NCBI GenBank assembly: GCA_019235885.1
Contig: JAFAKB010000064.1
Location: forward strand, 1 to 64,000
Source: Candidatus Eremiobacterota bacterium
Lineage (GTDB): Bacteria; Vulcanimicrobiota; Vulcanimicrobiia; Vulcanimicrobiales; Vulcanimicrobiaceae
Reading direction: 5' to 3'
Length of the DNA: 64,000 nucleotides
A program made the translations under genes and the position numbers. A model generated the notes under the pieces. It was given only the letters and a program-made list of their open reading frames with translations. It ran no database searches and was not told the DNA's origin. Shown here piece after piece: positions 57,604 through 64,000 of this stretch (its first letter is position 1; each line of letters opens with the position of its first letter).

Positions 57604-58160
57604 GCGGCTTCCTCCAGCGGGCGCAGAAACTCCAGCGCGACCTCGCCGTAGCGCTCGCTGCGCTCGAGGCGCATCCGCGGGTCGTCCGGCGCCGTTTCGC
57701 GCGCGGAGTGCTCGTAGACGACCGTCGTGCTCGGGCCGATCGCGCGGCGCGCGCGCAGCGCCTCGAACGCGGCCGACGGGTAGTCGTAGCGGTACGGCGG
57801 GTCGGCGAAGACGAGGTCGTAGCGGCCGTCGAGCGCGCGCACGGCGCGCTCGGCCGGCGCGTTGACGACGTCAACCTGCTCGGCGAGGCCCAACTCGCGC
57901 GCAGTGGCGCGCAGCGTCTCGGCAGTCGGGCGGTGCTTTTCGACGAAGGTGACGTGCTTGGCGCCGCGCGAGAGCGACTCGAAGCCGAGCGCGCCGCTCC
58001 CGGCGAAGAGGTCGAGGACCTGCGCGTCGTCGACGCGCGAGCCGAGGATCGAGAAGAGTGCTTCCTTCACCCGGGCCGGCGTCGGTCGAACCGCGCGTCC
58101 GGGGGGTGATGGAACACGCCGGCTGCGCAGCGTGCCGCCGGTGATCGTCAGCGTCCCCAT
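57600..58160 (-). CDS. rsmD: 16S rRNA (guanine966-N2)-methyltransferase RsmD
   Basis: 186 residues from ATG 58160. TLTITGGTLRSRRVPSPPG, RPTPARVKEALFSILGSRVD, VLDLFAGSGALGFESLSRGA and the catalytic DPPY in LVFADPPYRYDY. Position before coaD is the near-universal rsmD-coaD arrangement. Confidence 0.95.
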   Translation of the reverse strand: MGTLTITGGTLRSRRVPSPPGRAVRPTPARVKEALFSILGSRVDDAQVLDLFAGSGALGFESLSRGAKHVTFVEKHRPTAETLRATARELGLAEQVDVVNAPAERAVRALDGRYDLVFADPPYRYDYPSAAFEALRARRAIGPSTTVVYEHSARETAPDDPRMRLERSERYGEVALEFLRPLEEAA

Positions 58161-58165
58161 ATGAG

Positions 58166-58858
58166 TTATGGGGCGATGGTGTTCTCGACCAGCGCCTCCA
58201 GCTCCCCTAACGCGCGGATGATGCGGGTCGGCGGCGGGAGATCCTGTGGATAACTCTGGTTCTCCCAGTTGAACCAGACCGCGCGCAGCCCCGCCGCGAG
58301 CGCGCCGCCGGCATCGCCGCGCGCGTTGTCGCCGACGTACCACACCTGCTCGCGCGGAACCTCGAGCGCGGCGACGAGCGCCTCGAACGCGGCGCGCTCG
58401 GGCTTGACGGCGTGGATCGCGTCGCTGACGAGGATCTGCAAGCCGAGCGATTCGTCGCCGAGCGCGCGCGCGATCTTCTTCTGCTGCAGCGGCGTCCAGC
58501 CGTTGGTGAGGATTGCGCGCGGCACGCCGCGCGCGCGCAGCGAAGCGAGCAGCTCGACCGCGCCGCCGATCGGGCGAACCACCTCGTCGACGAGCGCGTA
58601 GCAGCATTCGCGCCAGCGCTCCGCGCTCGCCGAAGACGCGGGCACGCCGAGCAGCTCGGCGAAGCGGCGGAGCATCTCGTCCATCGACGTCGCGCCAGCG
58701 CGAAAGTCGGCGAGCAGCGCTTCGACCTGCTTGCGAACACGCTCGTCCTGCGAGTCGAGCGCGCGGCCCAGCTCGCGCGCGTAGTCGTACATCGCACGGC
58801 GCTCGAGCCCGTTGTCGACGCCCAGCGTGTGGTCGAAGTCGAACCCGAGCGCGATCAT
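58166..58858 (-). CDS. HAD-superfamily hydrolase (subfamily IA)
   Basis: 230 residues. GFDFDHTLGVDNG (nucleophile Asp; H instead of G in DxDxT), ILTNGWTPLQQKK (motif II), KPERAAFEALV (Lys), WYVGDNARGDAGGALAAGLR (motif IV). Cap of about 80 helical residues. Small-molecule phosphatase of unknown substrate. Lies 5 bases before rsmD and 7 after recG. Confidence 0.9.
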   Translation of the reverse strand: MIALGFDFDHTLGVDNGLERRAMYDYARELGRALDSQDERVRKQVEALLADFRAGATSMDEMLRRFAELLGVPASSASAERWRECCYALVDEVVRPIGGAVELLASLRARGVPRAILTNGWTPLQQKKIARALGDESLGLQILVSDAIHAVKPERAAFEALVAALEVPREQVWYVGDNARGDAGGALAAGLRAVWFNWENQSYPQDLPPPTRIIRALGELEALVENTIAP

Positions 58859-58865
58859 GCGGTGA

Positions 58866-60896
58866 TCAGCATTGCGCGGGCGGAGGCGCTTTCGTCGAGG
58901 AGGGCGAGGAGGGGCGGTGCTCGAGCTGGTCCAGGTCGGGGTCGGCGGCGACGAGCGCGTCGGCGGCTTCTTTGGCGCGCATGTAGAGGGCGAAGTCGTC
59001 GACGATGCTGCCGATCGTCTCCGCTTCGCCGGCTTGCGCGGTGCCGGCGAGCTCGCCGGCTTTGCGCAGGCGCAAGTCTGCTTCGGCGATCTCGAAGCCG
59101 TCGGTGGTCTGCTCCAGGACGTCGAGGCGCTCGACTTCGCCGGCGTCGTCCGGCGGCACCAGAATGCAGTACGACTCGGCGACGCCGCGGCCGACGCGCC
59201 CGCGCAGCTGGTGCAGTTGCGCGAGGCCGTAGCGGTGCGCGTCGAGGACGACCATCACCGAAGCGTTCGGGACGTCGACGCCGACTTCGACGACCGTGGT
59301 CGAGACGAGCACGTCGGTCTCGCCGCGCTTGAAGCGGTCCATCACCGCGTCCTTCTCGCGCGGCGACATGCGGCCGTGAATCAGATCGACGCGCAGGTCG
59401 GGGAAGACCGATGTCTTCAGGCGCTGCGCCTCTTCGACCGCGGTGACCAGCTGCGGCGCGTCGGCGGAGTCGTTCGCTTCAATGGCGGCGGCCACGACGT
59501 ACGCCTGCTGTCCGCGCGCGACGGCTTTGCGCACCAGCTCGTAGACTTCGTGCTTGCGGCTCTCGCGCACGACGAAGGTGCGGATCGGCGTGCGGCCGGG
59601 CGGGAGCTCGTCGATGATCGAGACGTCCATGTCGGCGTACTTCGTCTGCGCGAGCGTGCGCGGGATCGGCGTCGCCGTCATCGCGAGCGTGTGCGGCGCG
59701 GTGCTCTTGTCGCGCAGCGTCCGGCGCTGGTTGACGCCGAAGCGGTGCTGCTCGTCGATCACCACCAGGCCCAGGTCGCGGAACGCAACCGACTCGGTCA
59801 GCAGCGCGTGGGTTCCGACGGCGAGCGCGGCTTCGCCCGACGCGATCCGCTCTTCGGCGCGGCGGCGCTCGCGCGCAGCTTGCGAGCCGAAGACCGCTTC
59901 GACCGTCACGCCGAACGGGAGCAGCAGCGGCGCCAGCTTTGCGGCGTGCTGCGCGGCGAGGATCTCGGTCGGCGCCATCAGCGCCGACTGCACGCCGCCT
60001 TTGTGCGCGAGCACGATCGCCGCGGCGGCGACCAGCGTCTTGCCGCTGCCGACGTCGCCTTGCAGCAGCCGGTTCATCGGCGCCGTGCGACCCATGTCGG
60101 CCCAGATGCGCTCGATGACGCGGCGCTGCGCCGCGGTCGGCCGGAACGGCAGCTCGGCGGCGAACGCGTCCCATGCGCCGGCCGGGACGTTCAGCGCGCG
60201 CGCGCCGCCGGCCGCTTCGCGCCGAGCGCGCTTCACCGCGGCGGCGAGCGCGATCGCGAAGAACTCGTCGAACACGATCCGCTCGCGCGCCCGCGCGATT
60301 CCTTCCAGCGTGCGCGGCGCGTGCACCTCGCGCCACGCCTGCGCGAGCGGCGGGAAGCGAAACTTGCGCACCAGCGCGGGCGGCAGCGCGTCGGTGTGCT
60401 GCGCGATCATCCGCTCCAAGTTCTTCGCGACCGCGGCGCGGATCGTGCGCGTCGGCAGATCCTTCGACGCCGCGTAGACGGGGATGATCTCGCCTTCGTA
60501 GCGTTCGTTCTCGCGCAGCACGCGGTAGGCACCGACGTTGATCTCGGGGAGCAGCGTGCCGCCGCGCGCGACGCGACCGGCGACGAAGACGCGATCGCCC
60601 GGCGCAAGCTTCCCGGCGACGTACCGTTGGCCGAACCACTTCGCCTCGATCGTGCCGCTCTCGTCGCGCAGCATCGCGGTGACGAGCTGAAAGCGCCCGC
60701 GGCCGCGGCGCTCTTTGACGCTGAGCACGGTGCCGACGACGATCGCTTCGCCTTCGCGCAGGCTCGCGATCGGCATCGGCTCCCGCCAGTCGCGGTACGC
60801 GCGCGGAAGATAGCGCAGCAGATCGTCCGGCGCGTGCACGCCCAGCTCGGCGAACTTCGCCGCCGTTTCGGGGCCGATCCCCGCGAGCCCACTTAA
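58866..60896 (-). CDS. recG: ATP-dependent DNA helicase RecG
   Basis: About 677 residues. Wedge/OB domain start [35 protein letters not shown]; helicase motifs [60 protein letters not shown]. Branch migration and fork reversal. Length equals the usual protein minus a few residues. No ATG, GTG or TTG occurs in frame in the stretch just before the conserved N-terminus; the nearest is a GTG about 35 codons up inside hisIE, so the coordinate given is the first conserved codon (TTA). Confidence 0.93.
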   Translation of the reverse strand, partial: LSGLAGIGPETAAKFAELGVHAPDDLLRYLPRAYRDWREPMPIASLREGEAIVVGTVLSVKERRGRGRFQLVTAMLRDESGTIEAKWFGQRYVAGKLAPGDRVFVAGRVARGGTLLPEINVGAYRVLRENERYEGEIIPVYAASKDLPTRTIRAAVAKNLERMIAQHTDALPPALVRKFRFPPLAQAWREVHAPRTLEGIARARERIVFDEFFAIALAAAVKRARREAAGGARALNVPAGAWDAFAAELPFRPTAAQRRVIERIWADMGRTAPMNRLLQGDVGSGKTLVAAAAIVLAHKGGVQSALMAPTEILAAQHAAKLAPLLLPFGVTVEAVFGSQAARERRRAEERIASGEAALAVGTHALLTESVAFRDLGLVVIDEQHRFGVNQRRTLRDKSTAPHTLAMTATPIPRTLAQTKYADMDVSIIDELPPGRTPIRTFVVRESRKHEVYELVRKAVARGQQAYVVAAAIEANDSADAPQLVTAVEEAQRLKTSVFPDLRVDLIHGRMSPREKDAVMDRFKRGETDVLVSTTVVEVGVDVPNASVMVVLDAHRYGLAQLHQLRGRVGRGVAESYCILVPPDDAGEVERLDVLEQTTDGFEIAEADLRLRKAGELAGTAQAGEAETIGSIVDDFALYMRAKEAADALVAADPDLDQLEHRPSSPSSTKAPPPAQC

Positions 60897-61537
60897 TCCG
60901 TGGGTTTGGCGCGTCGCGATAGCTCTGCTCCCACCTCGTCCAGCGAGACGCCGCGCTCGGCCAGCAGCACCAGCGCGTGATACAGCAGGTCCGCCGTCTC
61001 CCACACCAGCTCGCCGCGGTCGGCGTTCTTCGCGGCGATCACGACCTCGGTCGCTTCTTCGCCGATCTTCTTGCCGATGCGGTCGACTCCGCCCGCGAAC
61101 AGCTTCGCGGTGTACGAGCCTTCGATCGGATGCCGTTTGCGCGAGTCGATCGTGCGCGCGAGCGCGCCGATCGCCGTCGCGAACGCGGCGGCGTCCGGCG
61201 CTTCGGCCGCGTCCTCGAGCGGCAGCGTCGTCGCGAAGCACGACGCCGCGCCGGTGTGACAGGCGGGACCGTTCGGGACGACGCGGTAGAGCAGCGCGTC
61301 GGCGTCGCAGTCGACCGAGACCGAGACGACGCGCTGTGTGTTCCCCGAGGTCGCGCCTTTGTTCCACAGCTCGTTGCGCGAGCGGCTCCAGAGCCACGTC
61401 GAGCCGGTTGCGAGCGTGCTCTCCAGCGCCTCGCGGTTGGCGTACGCGAGCGTGAGCACCGCGCCGGTCGCCGCGTCGGCGATCACCACCGGCGCCAGGC
61501 CGTCGGCGTCCCACCGAATCTCGGGCAGCGTTTTCAT
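60893..61537 (-). CDS. hisIE: Bifunctional phosphoribosyl-AMP cyclohydrolase / phosphoribosyl-ATP pyrophosphatase
   Basis: 214 residues. HisI part: [62 protein letters not shown] (zinc/magnesium ligands). HisE part from about residue 118: [74 protein letters not shown]. Steps 2 and 3 of histidine synthesis. ATG overlaps hisF stop by 4 bases. Confidence 0.96.
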   Translation of the reverse strand: MKTLPEIRWDADGLAPVVIADAATGAVLTLAYANREALESTLATGSTWLWSRSRNELWNKGATSGNTQRVVSVSVDCDADALLYRVVPNGPACHTGAASCFATTLPLEDAAEAPDAAAFATAIGALARTIDSRKRHPIEGSYTAKLFAGGVDRIGKKIGEEATEVVIAAKNADRGELVWETADLLYHALVLLAERGVSLDEVGAELSRRAKPTD

Positions 61538-62316
61538 ACGGCGACCTCGTCGCGGCGCACGACGATGCCGGCGGCGGCGAGCGCGTCCTTCACCTCGGCG
61601 ATCGCGAGCTCGGCATAGTGGAACAGCGAGGCGGCGAGCGCGGCGTCGGCGTCAGCTTCGCGAAAGACCTCGACGAAGTGCGCGATCGCGCCGGCGCCGC
61701 CCGAAGCGATCACCGGCAAATTGCACGCGTCGCGGATCGCGCGCGTCAGCGGGAAATCGAAGCCGTCGCGCGTGCCGTCGCGGTCGATCGAGGTGACGAG
61801 CAGCTCGCCGGCGCCGCGGCGTTCGCATTCGGACGCCCAGCCGATCGCGTCGCGGCCGGTCGGCGTTCGGCCGCCGTCGACGACCACCTCGAAACCGGAC
61901 GGCGTCACGCCGGGCGCGCGGCGCGCGTCGATCGCGACGACGACGCACTGCGCGCCGAAGCGCCGCGCGGCCGCTTCGATCAGCGCCGGATCGCGCACCG
62001 CGGCGGAGTTCATGCTGACCTTGTCGCAGCCGGCGCGCAGCAAGTCGTTCACGTCTTCCACCCCGCGCACGCCGCCGCCGACGGCGAACGGAATCGTCAG
62101 CTCGCGCGCGACGGCGCGCACGACGTCCAGCGTTGCTCGGCGCCCTTCCACCGTCGCGGTGATGTCGAGAAAGACCAGCTCGTCCGCCCCTTCCGCCTCG
62201 TAGCGGCGGGCGAGCGCGACCGGATCGCCGGCGTCGCTCAAATCGACGAAGCGCACGCCTTTGACGACTCGGCCGTCCTTGATGTCCAGACACGGGACGA
62301 TCCGTCGAGCCAACAC
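61534..62316 (-). CDS. hisF: Imidazole glycerol phosphate synthase cyclase subunit HisF
   Basis: 260 residues from GTG 62316, giving the family start [20 protein letters not shown] with catalytic Asp; the frame is open further to 62406. [47 protein letters not shown] (second Asp), [20 protein letters not shown] and [16 protein letters not shown] phosphate sites. The other his genes are not in the window. Confidence 0.96.
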   Translation of the reverse strand: MLARRIVPCLDIKDGRVVKGVRFVDLSDAGDPVALARRYEAEGADELVFLDITATVEGRRATLDVVRAVARELTIPFAVGGGVRGVEDVNDLLRAGCDKVSMNSAAVRDPALIEAAARRFGAQCVVVAIDARRAPGVTPSGFEVVVDGGRTPTGRDAIGWASECERRGAGELLVTSIDRDGTRDGFDFPLTRAIRDACNLPVIASGGAGAIAHFVEVFREADADAALAASLFHYAELAIAEVKDALAAAGIVVRRDEVAV

Positions 62317-62338
62317 GACCAGCTGCCTTTTCGCCGTG

Positions 62339-63697
62339 CTACGCCCGGGCGCTTTCACCGAGCGGCGAGAACCCGGTCGCGACGCTCTCGTCTTCCTGGA
62401 CGACACGCAGCGCGAGGATCGCCAAGTCGTCCTGCACGCCGCCGCTGTAGGCGTCTGCCGAAGCGACCAGCAGGTCGCACATCGCCTGCGGGTCCGAGGG
62501 CGCGTCGCGCAGGATGGTGACGACGCGGTCTTCGCCCAGCATCTCGCCCGCGTCGTTGCGCGCTTCGCCGAGGCCGTCGGTCGCGAGCAGCACGACGTCG
62601 CCGAGCGCCAGCGGAACCGCTTCGGTCTCGTACGGCTCGTCGGGGTCGAGGCCGACGATCGAACCGGTCGGCGGGAGCGCTTCGATCAGCGTTCCGCGGC
62701 GCACGTACGCCGTTCCGTGGCCGGCGCTCGCGTAGTGCAGCGTGCGCGTGCGCGCGTCGAACGCGCCGAGAAACAGCACCACGAACACCGACGGGTCGTC
62801 GAACGTGTCGATGAACAAGCGGTTGAAGCGCCGCACGACGTCGGCCGGGTCGTCCGCGCCGGCGGCCAGTGCGCGGATCGCGTACTGCGCGAACGCCGCG
62901 TGGCGCGCCGCTTCGATCCCTTTCCCGCTCGCGTCGGCGATCAGGAACCAGCCCAGGTCGTCCGATGCGCGCCAGGCGTCGAGCACGTCGCCGCCGATCA
63001 GCGCTTCGCGGGTCGCCGACGCGTACGCCGAGCCGATGTCGGTCGCGACAAGCCGCTGTCCGCGCACCCGCAAGGTGCGCTGCAGCGCGTCGACCAGCGC
63101 TTGGCCTTCGGCCAGCCGGGCGACGGCGTTCGCGCGGCTCGCCGCGTACCACAGCGCGACGATCGCGAAAAGCGTGATGAAGCCGGCGCTGATTGCGACG
63201 GTCGCATTGATGCGCCGCCGCAGCGCGATGTCGACCCGCTCGCTGGCCCGCGTGAGCACTTGGCGCAGCGCGGCGGCGTCGCTGCTCATCTGGTCGGTGA
63301 GGAACTTTCCTTCTGACTGCTTGGTGTAGGCACCGGGCGCGTCTGGGTTGCGCAACAGCGGGATCGCGACTTCCTGCTCCCACGTGCCATGCCGCGCGAG
63401 CATGTCGTCGACGGTGGGGATCCCTTCGGGGATCCCGGCTTCACCGAGCCGGGAGCGCAGCGTGCGGCCCTGTTGCTCGAAGAGCGGGTTCGGTGGCTTG
63501 TTCTCGTCGAGGAACGCCGGGTTGCGGGTCGAGAGGTAGCCGCGCAAGGACGTCTCTTCGGCGAGTTGCATGCGGAGCAGCGCGTCGAGGTCGGAGCGGG
63601 CGTTCGCCAGCCGAAACTGTGCCCCTGACGCAGCGTCCAGTTGCCGAACGCCGATCAGCGGGCCCGCGATCGCCGTCGCGAGGAAGGCGAGGACCAG
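62339..63697 (-). CDS. Membrane PP2C-type (SpoIIE) phosphatase with CHASE3-like sensor
   Basis: About 452 residues. First membrane helix [16 protein letters not shown], extracytoplasmic helical CHASE3-like region ([38 protein letters not shown]), second helix [20 protein letters not shown], then SpoIIE phosphatase with [73 protein letters not shown]. Likely regulates a partner-switching anti-sigma cascade. The start is unresolved: only CTG 63697 follows tRNA-Cys; GTG 63766 lies inside the tRNA. Confidence 0.88.
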   Translation of the reverse strand: MVLAFLATAIAGPLIGVRQLDAASGAQFRLANARSDLDALLRMQLAEETSLRGYLSTRNPAFLDENKPPNPLFEQQGRTLRSRLGEAGIPEGIPTVDDMLARHGTWEQEVAIPLLRNPDAPGAYTKQSEGKFLTDQMSSDAAALRQVLTRASERVDIALRRRINATVAISAGFITLFAIVALWYAASRANAVARLAEGQALVDALQRTLRVRGQRLVATDIGSAYASATREALIGGDVLDAWRASDDLGWFLIADASGKGIEAARHAAFAQYAIRALAAGADDPADVVRRFNRLFIDTFDDPSVFVVLFLGAFDARTRTLHYASAGHGTAYVRRGTLIEALPPTGSIVGLDPDEPYETEAVPLALGDVVLLATDGLGEARNDAGEMLGEDRVVTILRDAPSDPQAMCDLLVASADAYSGGVQDDLAILALRVVQEDESVATGFSPLGESARA

Positions 63698-63706
63698 TAG
63701 AACGAT

Positions 63707-63780
63707 TGGAGGCGACGCCCAGAATCGAACTGGGGGTGGAGCTTTTGCAGAGCTCTGCCTTACCACTTGGCTACGTCGCC
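63707..63780 (-). tRNA. tRNA-Cys(GCA)
   Basis: Acceptor GGCGACG/CGTCGCC, D arm with AAGTGGTAA loop, anticodon arm GAGCT-CTGCAAA-AGCTC (GCA), T arm CCCAG-TTCGATT-CTGGG, discriminator U and encoded CCA. Standard bacterial tRNA-Cys. Ten bases after tRNA-Gly on the same strand. Confidence 0.96.
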
Positions 63781-63789
63781 CGGAGCGTT

Positions 63790-63863
63790 TGGAGCGGGTG
63801 GCGGGAATCGAACCCGCGCGTCGACCTTGGGAAGGTCACAGGCTACCATTACATCACACCCGC
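63790..63863 (-). tRNA. tRNA-Gly(CCC)
   Basis: Acceptor GCGGGTG/CACCCGC, anticodon arm TGACC-TTCCCAA-GGTCG (CCC), T arm GCGGG-TTCGATT-CCCGC, discriminator U, encoded CCA. The D stem (ATGT/GCCT) carries a T-C mismatch but the remaining features are standard. Confidence 0.92.
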
Positions 63864-63977
63864 GCCGGGGCGGCTCGCACCGTTCCGCGCCCTCGGGCGC
63901 GAACCCTGGCGTCTCCCCGAACGTTCCCATGGGTACGACTGATCTCGGCAACGTGCCGGACGATCCCCGGAGGACCC

Positions 63978-64000
63978 ATGAAACGCCTGCTCGCCCTCAC
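63978..64000 (+). CDS. Start of a gene cut by the window end
   Basis: ATG 63978 with CGGAGGA 5-6 bases upstream; the seven codons seen (MKRLLAL) look like the start of a signal peptide. Nothing more can be said. Confidence 0.5.

Overview
The window is a GC-rich chromosomal segment, nearly all genes on compact overlapping operons, from a flagellated diderm: genes for the P-ring (FlgI) and L-ring (FlgH) sit among rod and hook genes, which implies an outer membrane. Gene order, GTG/TTG starts and content (large MoCo operon, CoxD/CoxE-like pair, secreted prolyl oligopeptidase) would fit a soil bacterium such as Candidatus Eremiobacterota, but that is a guess made without a database search. There is no CRISPR array, insertion sequence, rRNA or complete prophage.

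Layout. 1-9.6 kb: flagellar genes on the minus strand in two units. flgB-flgC-fliE has a sigma70-type promoter. flgF-G-A-H-I-J-M-N-K has a near-perfect sigma28 site, with the anti-sigma28 gene flgM inside the regulon it controls. A Ser/Thr kinase gene lies between the units, bounded by two copies of a 63-66 bp double-hairpin repeat. 9.6-10.7 kb: a duplicated cassette of tRNA-Val(GAC)-like gene, sigma70 promoter and leader hairpin. Each leader begins with a segment complementary to its own tRNA, and the two copies differ by compensatory changes. 11-15.7 kb: GGCT-like protein, MsbA-like exporter, zinc-ribbon membrane protein, PepP.

15.8-20.8 kb: six overlapping plus-strand genes that I do not recognise as a described system: a membrane coiled-coil protein, a membrane-anchored VWA-like protein, a four-helix MotA/ExbB/ZorA-like protein with a long coiled-coil tail, an ExbD/ZorB-like protein with an aspartate in its only membrane helix, and two small membrane proteins. 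This looks like an ion-driven membrane machine, possibly defensive.

20.8-31.7 kb: photolyase, lipoprotein cytochrome c, GNAT, a 145-bp long-armed inverted repeat, then a minus-strand operon for molybdenum cofactor (moaD, moaE, MoeB-rhodanese, moaA) mixed with queG, rmlC, AKR, HAD and a LolA-like protein. 31.7-48.5 kb: ATP-grasp-like protein, DUF1345 protein, MoxR/VWA pair, NYN nuclease, PhoU operon, enoyl-CoA hydratase, TlpA, DUF2249-Crp regulator, prolyl oligopeptidase, molybdopterin oxidoreductase, GH24 lysozyme, methyltransferase.

48.5-56.5 kb: an accessory stretch with three apparently frameshifted genes (HEPN-like, RES toxin next to an intact Xre antitoxin, nucleotidyltransferase), two tandem paralogues of unknown function, a MarR operon with a palindromic operator, Fic, ExoIII, and a structured leader before a 48-codon ORF. 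56.5-64 kb: housekeeping minus-strand operon (SpoIIE phosphatase, hisF, hisIE, recG, HAD, rsmD, coaD, coiled-coil protein) closed by a classic terminator and preceded by tRNA-Cys and tRNA-Gly.
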